A stretch of DNA of 64,000 nucleotides from Maricaulis virginensis (GCF_027922185.1 NZ_BSFE01000015.1:1-64000); one strand, 5' to 3'; positions 33,918 through 46,821 are shown, counted from the first letter of the stretch. Made by a program: numbers and translations. The notes: generated from the letters alone by a model not told the origin.

Positions 33918-35219
33918 ATGGTTACCGCACGCCGCCTTCTCCTGAGCCTCCTGGCCCTGGCCGCCCTGCTGCTGGCCACGCCGGACAACGCCCATGCCGA
34001 CACGTCGCGCTATGCCGCCTTCGTGGTCGATGAAAACTCAGGCGTCGTGCTGCATTCACGCCGCTCGGAAGCCGCGCGATATCCCGCCTCGCTGACCAAG
34101 ATGATGACGCTCTACATGCTGTTCGACGCCATCGAACAGGGCGAGATCGGGCTGAACGACCAGATCCGCGTCTCGGCCAATGCCGCCAATGCCGTGCCCT
34201 CCCGGCTCGGCTTCACGGCCGGCGACACGATCAGTGTGGAAGACGCGATCGGCGCGCTCGTGGTGAAAAGCGCCAATGACGTCGCCGTTGCCGTCGGCGA
34301 GCGCCTGGGCGGCGGCGAGAGCCGGTTTGCCGAGATGATGACGCAGACCGCGCGCGAGCTGGGCCTGGAGAACACGACCTTCCGCAATGCTTCCGGCCTG
34401 CCCGACCGGCGCCAGACCACCACCGCCCGCGACATGGCCCGCCTGGCTGTCGCCCTGCACCGCGATTTCCCGGACTATTTCGAGTATTTCAACACCGAGA
34501 GCTTCCGCTGGAACGGCCGCACCTACCGCAATCACAACACGCTGGTCGGCCGCGTCGCGGGCGTTGACGGTCTCAAGACCGGCTATATCCGCGCCTCCGG
34601 CTTCAACGTCGTCGTGTCGGCCGAGCGCGGCGAGCACCGCCTCGTCGCCGTCGTCATGGGCGGGCCCAGCGCCGCCTCCCGCGATGCCCATGCCGAAGAG
34701 CTGATCGAGGCCGCCTTTGCCACCCTGGAGCAGCGCGAGGATACCCGCCTGTTCGCCGCCCTCTCCTCGCCGCGCATCTCGCCGATGCGTCAGCAGGAGC
34801 TGATCGCCATCGATGTCGCCGCGCTTCATCTTGCCGCGCCGACGGACGTCGGTTCCGGCCAGACGGCCCCGCCGGTCCAGGTCGTGCTGGCCGATGAGGA
34901 CGAGCTGCAGGCGCCCGTGACGCAGCAGGCCGCGCCCGCCCGCCCGGCGACGGCCGAGCCGGATCTTCTGCGCGGCGCCTGGTCGGTCCAGGTCGGTGCC
35001 TATAATTCCGCCGATGCCGCCCACCAGCAATTGCAGCGCGTCACCGGCTTCTCCCTGGCGCTCAATGCCGCCCAGCCGGCGGCCCGCGCCGTCGATGTTG
35101 CCGGCGACCGCCTGTGGCGCGCGCGTTTCGAGGCCCTGACCGAGACCGAGGCGCGCCGCGCCTGCAACGATCTCTCCGCCCGCAGCCAGGCCTGTTTCAC
35201 GGTCGCTCCGGGCCGCTGA
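33918..35219 (+). CDS. D-alanyl-D-alanine carboxypeptidase with SPOR domain
   Basis: This exported low-molecular-mass PBP (433 residues) trims the terminal D-Ala of peptidoglycan stems. A signal peptide (about 1-27) leads into an S11 peptidase domain. Its SxxK is SLTK in YPASLTKMMTLY, its SxN is SAN in VKSANDVAVAVG, and its KTG is in GLKTGYIRASGF. The C-terminal 85 residues (WSVQVGAYNSADAAHQQL ... LWRARFEALTETEARRAC) form a SPOR domain. SPOR domains bind denuded glycans at the septum, so the enzyme is probably recruited to division sites. The ATG at 33918 is chosen over a GTG nine bases upstream; neither has a strong ribosome binding site. Confidence 0.93.
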   Translation: MVTARRLLLSLLALAALLLATPDNAHADTSRYAAFVVDENSGVVLHSRRSEAARYPASLTKMMTLYMLFDAIEQGEIGLNDQIRVSANAANAVPSRLGFTAGDTISVEDAIGALVVKSANDVAVAVGERLGGGESRFAEMMTQTARELGLENTTFRNASGLPDRRQTTTARDMARLAVALHRDFPDYFEYFNTESFRWNGRTYRNHNTLVGRVAGVDGLKTGYIRASGFNVVVSAERGEHRLVAVVMGGPSAASRDAHAEELIEAAFATLEQREDTRLFAALSSPRISPMRQQELIAIDVAALHLAAPTDVGSGQTAPPVQVVLADEDELQAPVTQQAAPARPATAEPDLLRGAWSVQVGAYNSADAAHQQLQRVTGFSLALNAAQPAARAVDVAGDRLWRARFEALTETEARRACNDLSARSQACFTVAPGR

Positions 35220-35271
35220 CCCTGCCCTTTCAACGCCCGTCCTGTGCGGCGGGCTGGAATCTTTGCGTCGG

Positions 35272-35300
35272 TTGACACAACCTGCCGGACCGAACACTTT
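35272..35300 (+). promoter_or_regulatory. Candidate topA promoter
   Basis: A consensus TTGACA (35272-35277) is followed after 17 nt by CACTTT (35295-35300), 52 nt before the topA start. The -10 is weak, which is usual in these GC-rich genomes. Confidence 0.5.
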
Positions 35301-35351
35301 CGCGCGCCTTGGCTGCCGCCCGGCGGCCCACAGCCTCATGTCTGGACGCAA

Positions 35352-37982
<2,631 letters not shown>

Positions 37983-37987
37983 AGCGG

Positions 37988-40258
37988 ATGGCCGGCGACA
38001 CGCATAACCAAGCCGGCTCCCTGCGCGAGGCGGTGATCGAAGCCATCAAGCTGGGCGAAGGCGCGTTCGGCAAGCGCGAGATCGCGCGAGCGCTCAAGCT
38101 GAAGGGCACCGACGCCAAGCGCGATCTGAAGGACGCGCTGGCGGCGCTGGAAGCGGATGGCGCCATCAAGCGCACCGCCTCGAAGACCTATGCCCTGGCC
38201 GGCGCCCTGCCCTCGGTCACCGTGGTCGAGATCACCGATCGCGACAATGATGGCGAGCTGCTGGCCGAACCGGTGCGTCCCGATCGCGACGCCCCGCCGA
38301 TCCGCCTGGCCCCCGGCGAAGGGGCCGGCGGCAAGGGCGAGCCGGCGCTGGGCATCGGCGACAAGGCGCTGGTGCGCCTGACACCGGACAATGAGGGCGG
38401 CTATGAAGCCCGCCTGATCAAGCGCCTGGGCCAGAGCGCCCACAAGCTTCTGTGCGTGCTGCGCAAGCCGAAATCCGGACCGATGCGCCTCCTGCCTGTC
38501 GACCGCCGCTCGCGCCATGAACTCGTGCCGGCCCGCGGCGAGGCCGAGAAGGCCAATGATGGCGATCTCGTCCTGTGCCAGCTGGTCAAGGAACGCCGCC
38601 ACGGCCTCAAGACGGCGCAGATCGTGGAAGTCGTCGGCGATGCCGGCGCGCCCGGCGCCGGCAGCCTGATCGCGCTCTATTCCCACGGCGTGCCCCAGGG
38701 CTTCTCCGAAGCCGAACAGCGCGAGGCCGACACGGTCAAGCCGGCCACGATGGCCGGCCGCGAGGATATCCGGAACCTGCCCCTGATCACGATCGACCCG
38801 GAAGACGCCAGGGACCATGACGATGCGGTCTGGGCGGCACCGGACGCGGATCCGAAGAATGCCGGCGGCTGGCAGGTCATCGTCGCGATTGCCGATGTGG
38901 CCGCCTATGTCACGCCGGGCGGCGCGCTCGACCGCGGCGCCTTCAAGCGCGGCAATTCGGTCTATCTGCCCGACCGCGTCGTGCCGATGCTGCCGGAGCG
39001 CCTGTCCAACGATCTGTGCTCGCTGCGCGAGAACGAGGAACGGCCCTGCCTGGCCGTGCGCATGACGTTCGACAAGCACGGTAACAAGCGCGCCCACCGC
39101 TTCCTGCGCGGCTGGATGAAGTCCGCCGCCAAACTGGCCTATCAGGAGGCCCAGGATGCGATCGACGGCAAGGGCGGCGAGAAGGCCGGCCCGCTGCTGG
39201 AGGACGTCCTGAAACCGCTCTGGGGCGCCTATTTCTCGGTCCGCGAAGCGCGCCAGCGCCGCGAACCGCTGGAGATCGACGCGCCGGAACGCCGGGTCCG
39301 GATCGGGCCGGACGGCAAGGTCGCCGGCGTGGAGACCCGCGAACGCTTCGATGCCCACAAGCTGATCGAGGAGTTCATGATCCAGGCCAATGTCTGCGCG
39401 GCCGAAAGCCTGGAAGACAAGCGCACGCCGCTGATCTACCGCGTCCACGAGGAACCCTCGAAAGAGAAGATCGACAATCTCGCCGGCTTCCTGCCGACGG
39501 TGGGCCTGAAATGGACCCGCGGCGAGCGCGTCGTCACGGGGCGCTTCAACACGCTGCTCGCCCAGGCCAAGTCCTCCGAACACTACGAGACGATCAACGA
39601 GGTCGTGCTGCGCAGCCAGTCGCAGGCGGTGTACGACACAGAGAACCAGGGCCATTTCGGTCTCAATCTCGACCGCTATGCCCACTTCACCTCGCCGATC
39701 CGGCGCTATGCCGACCTCACCGTCCACCGCGCCCTGATCCGCGCCCTCAATCTGGGTCCGGACGGCCAGACCGACGAGGAGCGCTCGCGCCTGACCGTGA
39801 TCGCCGAGGAGATCACCCATTCGGAACGCCGCGCCATGGCGGCCGAACGCGATGCGGTCGACCGATTCATCGCGCTCTATCTGGCCGACAAGGTCGGCGG
39901 CGAATTCGACGGCCGGATTACCGGCGTGACCCGTTTCGGTGCCTTCGTGCGCCTCAGCGAGACCGGTGCCGACGGTCTGGTACCGATCAGCCGGCTCGGC
40001 GAAGAGCGCTTCGAGCATGACGAGGCCGCCCACGCCCTGGTCGGTCTGCAGACCGGCAGCCGCTATCGCCTGGGCATGCCGGTCACGGTGCGGATCGAAG
40101 AGGCCCAGCCGGTCACCGGCGGCCTGCTGCTGGACATCCTCACCCCGGCCGAGAAGGGCCCTGTGCCCAAGGGCCGGCGCCGCCAGCATGGCGGCCCGCC
40201 CGGCGGGCGCCGTTCCGGCCGTCCCTGGAAACAGGGCCGCAAGGGCAAGCGCAAATGA
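37988..40258 (+). CDS. rnr: Ribonuclease R
   Basis: RNase R (756 residues) is a processive 3'-5' exoribonuclease able to degrade structured RNA. It has an N-terminal winged-helix-like segment, cold-shock domains, and an RNB catalytic domain. The RNB domain carries the Asp cluster in ITIDPEDARDHDDAVWA (near residues 265-282) and the signature YAHFTSPIRRYADLTVHRAL. The S1 domain near 640-715 includes FDGRITGVTRFGAFVRLSETG. A basic Gly/Arg/Lys tail closes it. It forms an operon with topA upstream and a Nudix gene overlapping by 4 nt downstream. Confidence 0.96.
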   Translation: MAGDTHNQAGSLREAVIEAIKLGEGAFGKREIARALKLKGTDAKRDLKDALAALEADGAIKRTASKTYALAGALPSVTVVEITDRDNDGELLAEPVRPDRDAPPIRLAPGEGAGGKGEPALGIGDKALVRLTPDNEGGYEARLIKRLGQSAHKLLCVLRKPKSGPMRLLPVDRRSRHELVPARGEAEKANDGDLVLCQLVKERRHGLKTAQIVEVVGDAGAPGAGSLIALYSHGVPQGFSEAEQREADTVKPATMAGREDIRNLPLITIDPEDARDHDDAVWAAPDADPKNAGGWQVIVAIADVAAYVTPGGALDRGAFKRGNSVYLPDRVVPMLPERLSNDLCSLRENEERPCLAVRMTFDKHGNKRAHRFLRGWMKSAAKLAYQEAQDAIDGKGGEKAGPLLEDVLKPLWGAYFSVREARQRREPLEIDAPERRVRIGPDGKVAGVETRERFDAHKLIEEFMIQANVCAAESLEDKRTPLIYRVHEEPSKEKIDNLAGFLPTVGLKWTRGERVVTGRFNTLLAQAKSSEHYETINEVVLRSQSQAVYDTENQGHFGLNLDRYAHFTSPIRRYADLTVHRALIRALNLGPDGQTDEERSRLTVIAEEITHSERRAMAAERDAVDRFIALYLADKVGGEFDGRITGVTRFGAFVRLSETGADGLVPISRLGEERFEHDEAAHALVGLQTGSRYRLGMPVTVRIEEAQPVTGGLLLDILTPAEKGPVPKGRRRQHGGPPGGRRSGRPWKQGRKGKRK

Positions 40259-40935
40259 GCGACGAACGCCGGCGCAGCGATGTTCCGCCAATGCGGCCAC
40301 GCCTGGCCGCTTCCCTCATCCTCACGCGCGGCCGCGGCGCGCGCACCGAAGTGCTGATGGGGCGCCGCTCCTCGCGCCATGTCTTCATGCCCAACAAATA
40401 CGTCTTCCCTGGCGGCCGGGTCGACCGCGCCGACGGTACGGCGCCCTTCGCCCGCGATCTCGACCGCGGCGTGATGGACATCATGCAGCGCTTTTTGCCC
40501 GAACGCCGGGCGCGCGCGGCCGCTGCCGCTGCCGTGCGGGAAACCGCCGAGGAGACCGGCCTGCTGATCGCCCGCGAAGGGGCCTGCCGCTCGCGTCATG
40601 CCAACTGGGCGCCCTTCCGCCGGCACGGCGTGGTGCCGGACCTGGCGCCTCTCTCCCTGATCACCCGCGCCATCACGCCGCCGGGGCGCACCCGCCGCTT
40701 CGACACCTGGTTCTTCACGGCCGACGCCGCCGCCTTGCATGGCGACCGGCCGCCCACGCCCAGTTCGGAACTGGAAGACGTGCAATGGGTGCCGCTCGCC
40801 GAGGCCCGCGATCTCGACCTGCCCAGCGTGACGCATTTCGTGCTGGACGAGCTGGTCCGCGTACAACCGCCCCGCCCCGAACCACCCCGCCACATCCGCG
40901 ACCGCCGCGGCAGGATGTGGGTCGAACCGCTTTAG
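40255..40935 (+). CDS. Nudix hydrolase
   Basis: This 226-residue Nudix protein has its signature split by an insertion. GGRVDRADG near residues 52-60 is followed, after about 35 residues, by AAVRETAEETGLL, which holds the REUxEE core that binds magnesium. This spaced form is seen in the NUDT7/NUDT19-like and related CoA or organic-pyrophosphate hydrolases, so the substrate is uncertain. The start overlaps the rnr stop by 4 nt (ATGA), giving translational coupling in the topA-rnr-nudix series. The C-terminus is basic and proline-rich. Confidence 0.88.
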   Translation: MSDERRRSDVPPMRPRLAASLILTRGRGARTEVLMGRRSSRHVFMPNKYVFPGGRVDRADGTAPFARDLDRGVMDIMQRFLPERRARAAAAAAVRETAEETGLLIAREGACRSRHANWAPFRRHGVVPDLAPLSLITRAITPPGRTRRFDTWFFTADAAALHGDRPPTPSSELEDVQWVPLAEARDLDLPSVTHFVLDELVRVQPPRPEPPRHIRDRRGRMWVEPL

Positions 40936-41138
40936 CTGGCCGCTTGTTGGTTGGCCGCTGCCGCGGCCGCCCATATTTGTTTGTGGATTTTGGCGACTGC
41001 GCTCTAGATGTGAGTTCTCATAAGATTTTTTCAGCCCTTCCTTCAACTGGAAGCATCACAACAATCACTCCCAAGACTTCACACTGGCGACAGTCTTGTA
41101 AAAGACTTGAATCTAATTCGGAGCTTAGGTGCATTCCA
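40936..41138. other. Composition boundary with inverted repeat
   Basis: The base composition falls sharply from about 41000 onward. CAAGACT and AGTCTTG form a perfect 7-bp inverted repeat with a 13-nt spacer near 41072-41098, without a T-tract. TGGCCGCT occurs twice near 40936-40960. No att site, tRNA end or transposon terminus is recognised. This seems to be the left edge of a small inserted segment. Confidence 0.4.
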
Positions 41139-42239
41139 TCAAAGTACTTTTCGTTCAACGACACCGATCAATTTCTCGATAAAATGCGCAAAATCATCCA
41201 AAGTTTCGACCACAGGACTACCTTGGACAATCTCCGATTGATCGAAGGTTATAGAAATGTTTGCTCTGACCTCTTCTTGAAGGCCAGATGGAGAGCGATA
41301 GAATTCCACGTTATCGGTCAACGGCATGATGATTTGGGCCTTGTCGGGTATGCCCCAATCAGTACGGAAAGGACGACCGCCACCACCAAGTCTAAATGTC
41401 CCATCTGGCCCGACGAACATCCCGGGCATGGTATAGCGTATCAACGTCACGGCATGCGCGGCACTTACCGGAAGGATGCCATCATGCTTATCGAGAATAT
41501 CTAATTGGTGGAGGAGCCAAAGACGGCGATTTCCTCCCCGGTACGGCTTCAGCCGAAATATGAGTCGTTCAACCTTCGTGCTGACGCCGGCTATTCTTTT
41601 GCGAACAAAACTCTCATAGCCCTCTCCGCTCGTGGCGATAGGGAAACCTTGCATGCCTTTGGGGAAATTGCTGTTGTGCCGTATCAAGGTGCAGACAAGC
41701 TGATCGAGCGCGGCTCGCAGGTTGTGAACGGCATCCCCGAGAATCGCGCTTAACTCGACCGGAACGCTTTTGTGGACGCGCAAGCGATAAACATTCTCGC
41801 CTGTTTGAGAGTCCACCTCGTGAACGAGCTCATAAGGCTCACTTTCAAAAAACTCCCTGATAGTGATCTTCAATTCGTTGATGTGGCGTTTCGCCCATTC
41901 AAGTTTCAGCTTTGGGCCCAATAGAGGGTCATCTTTTTTTCGTTCAGACGGCGCGCCACGCAGTGGCTGTGGAGCCTGCTCTTCAATCAAAGGCTCCGGA
42001 GGGGCGATTATCGCAAGGATCTTTGAAACAGGAATGTCTTCCTGCGGAAGACTTGAAAGAAGTAAGTGATGGGTCGTATGCGCAGGGTCCTTAAGAACTC
42101 CGACTGGCAAGATGTGTCGCCCGTCAAGCATGTCTACGGGCTCTAATACGTGACCAGGGCTTGTAGCCCCACGCACCATGTCCGCTTGACTCGCGGTCAA
42201 CACGATGTGTCGTTCTGTTCGTTCGGAATTAATTGGCAT
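41139..42239 (-). CDS. Hypothetical protein of low-GC islet
   Basis: I do not recognise a named family. The 366-residue soluble protein contains a middle block common in unnamed proteins of accessory regions: KLEWAKRHINELKITIREFFESEPYEL, then PVELSAILGDAVHNLRAALDQLVCTLI and LWLLHQLDILDKHDGILPVS. Its codon use is markedly more AT-rich than its neighbours, which points to recent transfer. The chosen ATG gives MPINSERTER; an in-frame ATG 72 nt upstream has no ribosome binding site. It is flanked by core genes (topA-rnr-nudix and an MFS gene). A phage-defence or other accessory role is possible but unsupported. Confidence 0.7.
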   Translation of the reverse strand: MPINSERTERHIVLTASQADMVRGATSPGHVLEPVDMLDGRHILPVGVLKDPAHTTHHLLLSSLPQEDIPVSKILAIIAPPEPLIEEQAPQPLRGAPSERKKDDPLLGPKLKLEWAKRHINELKITIREFFESEPYELVHEVDSQTGENVYRLRVHKSVPVELSAILGDAVHNLRAALDQLVCTLIRHNSNFPKGMQGFPIATSGEGYESFVRKRIAGVSTKVERLIFRLKPYRGGNRRLWLLHQLDILDKHDGILPVSAAHAVTLIRYTMPGMFVGPDGTFRLGGGGRPFRTDWGIPDKAQIIMPLTDNVEFYRSPSGLQEEVRANISITFDQSEIVQGSPVVETLDDFAHFIEKLIGVVERKVL

Positions 42240-42401
42240 GGTATCCACAAAGAAACGGAGCCAAATAAAGTGGCTGAAGGCGTGATATTTCCACGCCATC
42301 GTATGGCACATACTGAGAAATGAGCAGAGTCCGCACCTACGGAATCCGCCAAGCTGGCCCCGAAACGAGACGCATCGCGGCGCTTTGGCTATAGCTGCGG
42401 C

Positions 42402-43583
42402 ATGACTGCCGCTGCCGAACTCACCGATCTGCGCCGGGGCAATACGCGCGCCCTGATTGCCGCCATCTGCTGTGCCGGCGTGTGCGGGATCGTGTTCGGG
42501 CTGTCCATGCCGCTGATCTCGCTACGCCTGGAATACATGACCGGGTCCGGCGTGCTGGTCGGTCTCAATGGCGCGGCCGCGGCCCTGTCGACCCTGGTGA
42601 TGGCGCCGCTGGTGCCGCGCCTGATGACGCTGGCGCCGCCGCGCTACATGCTGATCGGCAATCTTGTTGTCGCGGCAGCCCTGTTCGCGCTCTTTCCGGC
42701 TTTCCCGGTGGTGGCGATCTGGTTCGCGCTGCGCTTCCTGAGCGGCTGCAATATCACCGTTGTCTTCGTGATTTCCGAAAGCTGGATCAACCAGGTGGTC
42801 ACGCCGGCAAGGCGCGCCTTCATGCTGGGTGTCTACGGCACGGCGCTGGCGGGCGGTTTCGGCATTGGCGGCCTTCTGTTCTCGGTGCTCGATCCGACCG
42901 GCGACCTGCCCTTCTACGTCGCCTCCGCCATCTTCCTTCTGGGCACCCTGCCCGTGGCCCTGCTGCGCGGTCCCCAGGCCGTGGCGCCCGACCGCGACGG
43001 CTCCTCGCTCAAGGCGATGCTGGGCGCGGCCCGCTCGGCTCCCGCCGCCATCCTGGCGGGCCTGGCCTTCGGGGCGCTGGAGACGCTGCTCTTCTCGCTG
43101 CTGCCGGTCTATGGCGAGCGGATCGACCTCACCCATGCCACGATCGGCATGATGGTGTTCGCCGTCGCCATGGGCGCGCTGAGCTTCCAGATCCCGCTGG
43201 GCTGGATCGCCGACCGGACCGACCGGCGCGCCACCCTGTTCTGGATCGCCGTGACGACAACATTCGTACCGGTGGGGATCGGGCTGGCCGGCGGTTTCAC
43301 ACCGGCCCTCCTGCCCCTCCTCTTCATCCAGGCCGGCGTCGCCAGCGGGCTCTACTCGGTCGGCCTCTCCCTGCTGGGCGAACGCTTTGCCGGCGGTGCC
43401 GTGGCGGCAGCCAATGCCGGCTTCATCTTCGCTTACGGGCTGGGCAGTTTTGCCGGTCCGCCGGTTGCCGGCAGCGCCATGGACACGATCGGTCCCTGGG
43501 GGCTGTTATGGACACTCTCCGCCGTGTCGGCGGCCTATGTGCTGGTCTTCGGCTTCAGACGCCTGACAGCACAGACCGATTGA
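42402..43583 (+). CDS. Major facilitator superfamily transporter
   Basis: This 393-residue MFS permease has twelve predicted transmembrane helices. The loop between helices 2 and 3 has the reduced form LVPRLMTLAPPRYMLIG. The loop 8-9 motif GWIADRTDRRATLFW matches the MFS signature DRxxRR. The pattern resembles the YcaD-like group of drug or metabolite exporters, but substrate and direction cannot be read from sequence. It is monocistronic, between the low-GC islet and rpmG. Confidence 0.88.
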   Translation: MTAAAELTDLRRGNTRALIAAICCAGVCGIVFGLSMPLISLRLEYMTGSGVLVGLNGAAAALSTLVMAPLVPRLMTLAPPRYMLIGNLVVAAALFALFPAFPVVAIWFALRFLSGCNITVVFVISESWINQVVTPARRAFMLGVYGTALAGGFGIGGLLFSVLDPTGDLPFYVASAIFLLGTLPVALLRGPQAVAPDRDGSSLKAMLGAARSAPAAILAGLAFGALETLLFSLLPVYGERIDLTHATIGMMVFAVAMGALSFQIPLGWIADRTDRRATLFWIAVTTTFVPVGIGLAGGFTPALLPLLFIQAGVASGLYSVGLSLLGERFAGGAVAAANAGFIFAYGLGSFAGPPVAGSAMDTIGPWGLLWTLSAVSAAYVLVFGFRRLTAQTD

Positions 43584-43596
43584 CCGCCGAGAACAG

Positions 43597-43624
43597 TTGA
43601 CACTGGCGCGCCCATGCGTATGTT
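43597..43624 (+). promoter_or_regulatory. rpmG promoter
   Basis: TTGACA (43597-43602), a 16-nt spacer and TATGTT (43619-43624) form a strong sigma-70 promoter. It lies 69 nt upstream of the rpmG start. Confidence 0.78.
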
Positions 43625-43693
43625 CGCGCGCTCCCGCGACGGCATGCGCCGTGGCGCACGTGACATCCGGGACTGCAGACAGGATTTAGAGCC

Positions 43694-43861
43694 ATGGCGA
43701 AGCCGACAACCATCAAGATCCGCCTGAACTCGACGGCCGGTACGGGTTACTTCTACGTGACCAAGAAGAATGCCCGCACGATGACCGAGAAGCTCGTGCT
43801 GAAGAAGTACGACCCGGTCGCGCGCAAGCACGTCGAATTCAAGGAAGCCAAGATCAAGTAG
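43694..43861 (+). CDS. rpmG: 50S ribosomal protein L33
   Basis: This 55-residue protein (MAKPTTIKIRLNSTAGTGYF ... KKYDPVARKHVEFKEAKIK) is L33, part of the large ribosomal subunit near the E site. It is the cysteine-free type, without the zinc ribbon, so it does not respond to zinc limitation. AGGA about 10 nt upstream supports the ATG. It has its own promoter and a convergent terminator shared with pleD. L33 beside divK-pleD is also seen in Caulobacter-type genomes. Confidence 0.97.
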   Translation: MAKPTTIKIRLNSTAGTGYFYVTKKNARTMTEKLVLKKYDPVARKHVEFKEAKIK

Positions 43862-43908
43862 GACAGGCGCCCGACGCTTTTCCGAACGCATCTTGCGACG
43901 ACAGACAC

Positions 43909-43946
43909 AGAACGGCCCCGCCGGAGCAATCCGGCGGGGCCGTTCT
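43909..43946. terminator. Convergent terminator between rpmG and pleD
   Basis: AGAACGGCCCCGCCGGA (43909-43925) pairs perfectly with its complement at 43930-43946 around GCAA. Only a short T-run (ATTT) follows. It is placed to stop both converging transcripts. Confidence 0.82.
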
Positions 43947-43978
43947 ATTTGCATCTGCTGCCTGTGAGCCGTGAGCCG

Positions 43979-45337
<1,359 letters not shown>

Positions 45338-45368
45338 ACCTGTTCGCCCCTAACGCTGACGCCTGTCC

Positions 45369-45734
45369 CTAGTCCAGAAACTGCCGGACCGTCTCGATGA
45401 AGGTGGTCACGGTGATCGGCTTGGACAGATAGGCCTCGCAGCCGCCCTCCCGGATCCGCTCCTCATCGCCCTTCATGGCAAACGCCGTCACGGCCACAAT
45501 CGGGATCGCCGACAGGGTCTCGTCATCCTTCAGCCACTTGGTGACTTCGAGGCCGGACACTTCCGGCAGCTGGATGTCCATGAGAATCAGGTCGGGGGTG
45601 TGTTCGCGCGCCAGCTCAAGCGCCTTGAAACCGTCCTTGGTCTGCAAGGTCTCGTAGCCATGGGCCTCCAACAGATCGTTGAAGAGCTTCATGTTGAGCT
45701 CGTTATCCTCGACGATCAGGACCTTCTTGGGCAT
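45369..45734 (-). CDS. divK: Single-domain response regulator DivK
   Basis: This 121-residue stand-alone receiver is closely like DivK: KKVLIVEDNELNMKLFNDLL, phospho-Asp in LILMDIQLPEVSGLEVTKWL, then AVTAFAMKGDEERIREGGC and LSKPI. DivK controls the DivJ/PleC/DivL-CckA network that sets CtrA activity and cell fate. The ATG at 45734 gives the usual DivK length. An alternative ATG at 45809 would add 25 residues (MQAGLNTHGTNSASNGK...) and has AAGGAAG 9 nt upstream, so the real start may be the longer one. It is cotranscribed with pleD and divergent from the ROK-dinB pair. Confidence 0.95.
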   Translation of the reverse strand: MPKKVLIVEDNELNMKLFNDLLEAHGYETLQTKDGFKALELAREHTPDLILMDIQLPEVSGLEVTKWLKDDETLSAIPIVAVTAFAMKGDEERIREGGCEAYLSKPITVTTFIETVRQFLD

Positions 45735-45865
45735 GACCTGCAGCATGTCGGCGACGCGCTTCCCGTTTGATGCACTGTTTGTACCGTGCGTGTTTAACCC
45801 CGCCTGCATCAAACCCGATCTTCCTTAACCAACCATGAGTCAACGGGTACTTTTCGTCCCTTTCG

Positions 45866-45880
45866 GAACAAGATAAGAAC
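45866..45880. promoter_or_regulatory. LexA-type SOS box (GAAC-N7-GAAC)
   Basis: GAAC-AAGATAA-GAAC matches the alphaproteobacterial SOS box (equivalently GTTC-N7-GTTC on the other strand). It lies 47 nt upstream of the ROK gene, which overlaps dinB, and in the intergenic region of the divergent divK gene. DinB is a classic SOS gene, so LexA control of the ROK-dinB pair is likely. Whether divK is also affected is open. Confidence 0.7.
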
Positions 45881-45927
45881 AAAATGGCGGATTTGAAGAC
45901 CGGTCTTGTCCACGGGTGGTGCGCGGC

Positions 45928-46821
45928 ATGATACGAATCGGGATCGACCTGGGCGGCACGAAGATCGAGGCCGCCGCCATGAATGCCGCCGGCGATATCC
46001 TGGCGCGCGAGCGGCGTCCGACACCGGGCAATTATGGCGCACTACTGGACACGATTGTTGCTCTTATTGCGCACCTGGAGAGTGATTATGGGCCCGCTAA
46101 GGTGGGGGTTGGTCACCCCGGCTCCCTCAGCCCGAAGACGGGCCATATCCGCAACGCCAACTCGCAATGGCTCAACGGCCGTGCCCTCGGCAGCGACCTG
46201 GAAGCCCGTCTCGACCGCCCGGTCCGCCTCGCCAATGACGCCGACTGTTTCGCCCTGTCCGAAGCCCGCGACGGTGCCGCAGCCGGCGCCGGCATCGTGT
46301 TCGGTGTCATCCTGGGCACCGGTACGGGCGGCGGCATCGTGATCGACGGCAGGCTGCTCGACGGCGCCCAGCGGATCGCCGGCGAGTGGGGTCACAATCC
46401 CCTTCCCTGGCCGCGGCCGGACGAGTATCCCGGCCCGCAATGCTGGTGCGGGCAGACCGGCTGCCTGGAAACCTGGCTGTCCGGCCCCGGCATTGCGCAG
46501 GACCATGCCCGCCGCACGGGTACCACGCTGACCGCGCTCGAGATCGCCCGCTCGCCTGACCCAGCCTGCCGGGACAGCATGGCCCGCCATGCCGACCGGC
46601 TGGCCCGCGCACTCGCCAATGTCGTCAACCTGATCGACCCGCATGTGATCGTCCTGGGCGGCGGCGTCTCGAATGTCGACGGCCTCGCAGAGACGGTGCA
46701 GGACCGCCTGTCCGCCCATATCTTCTCGGACGTGCTGGAAACGCGCGTCGTCCGCCATCTCCATGGCGACAGTTCCGGCGTGAGGGGTGCGGCCTGGCTT
46801 TGGCCCGCCGAGCCGCGATGA
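45928..46821 (+). CDS. ROK family sugar kinase (fructokinase-like)
   Basis: This 297-residue ROK-family kinase has the ATP phosphate loop GIDLGGTKIEAAAM, catalytic Asp in RLANDADCFAL, and the second phosphate motif GVILGTGTGGGIV. The zinc site is GHNPLPW ... CWCGQTGCLETWLSG (His plus three Cys). This form is typical of Mak-type fructokinases and related N-acetylhexosamine kinases, so the sugar is uncertain. The ATG at 45928 is preferred to a GTG at 45916. The stop overlaps dinB by 4 nt, so the kinase is translated with a DNA polymerase and probably shares its SOS control, which is odd for a sugar kinase. Confidence 0.88.
   Translation: MIRIGIDLGGTKIEAAAMNAAGDILARERRPTPGNYGALLDTIVALIAHLESDYGPAKVGVGHPGSLSPKTGHIRNANSQWLNGRALGSDLEARLDRPVRLANDADCFALSEARDGAAAGAGIVFGVILGTGTGGGIVIDGRLLDGAQRIAGEWGHNPLPWPRPDEYPGPQCWCGQTGCLETWLSGPGIAQDHARRTGTTLTALEIARSPDPACRDSMARHADRLARALANVVNLIDPHVIVLGGGVSNVDGLAETVQDRLSAHIFSDVLETRVVRHLHGDSSGVRGAAWLWPAEPR

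Noticed and set aside
40936..42401. Integrated mobile element with att sites
   Set aside because: Composition suggests transfer, but no integrase, transposase, tRNA or flanking direct repeat was found.
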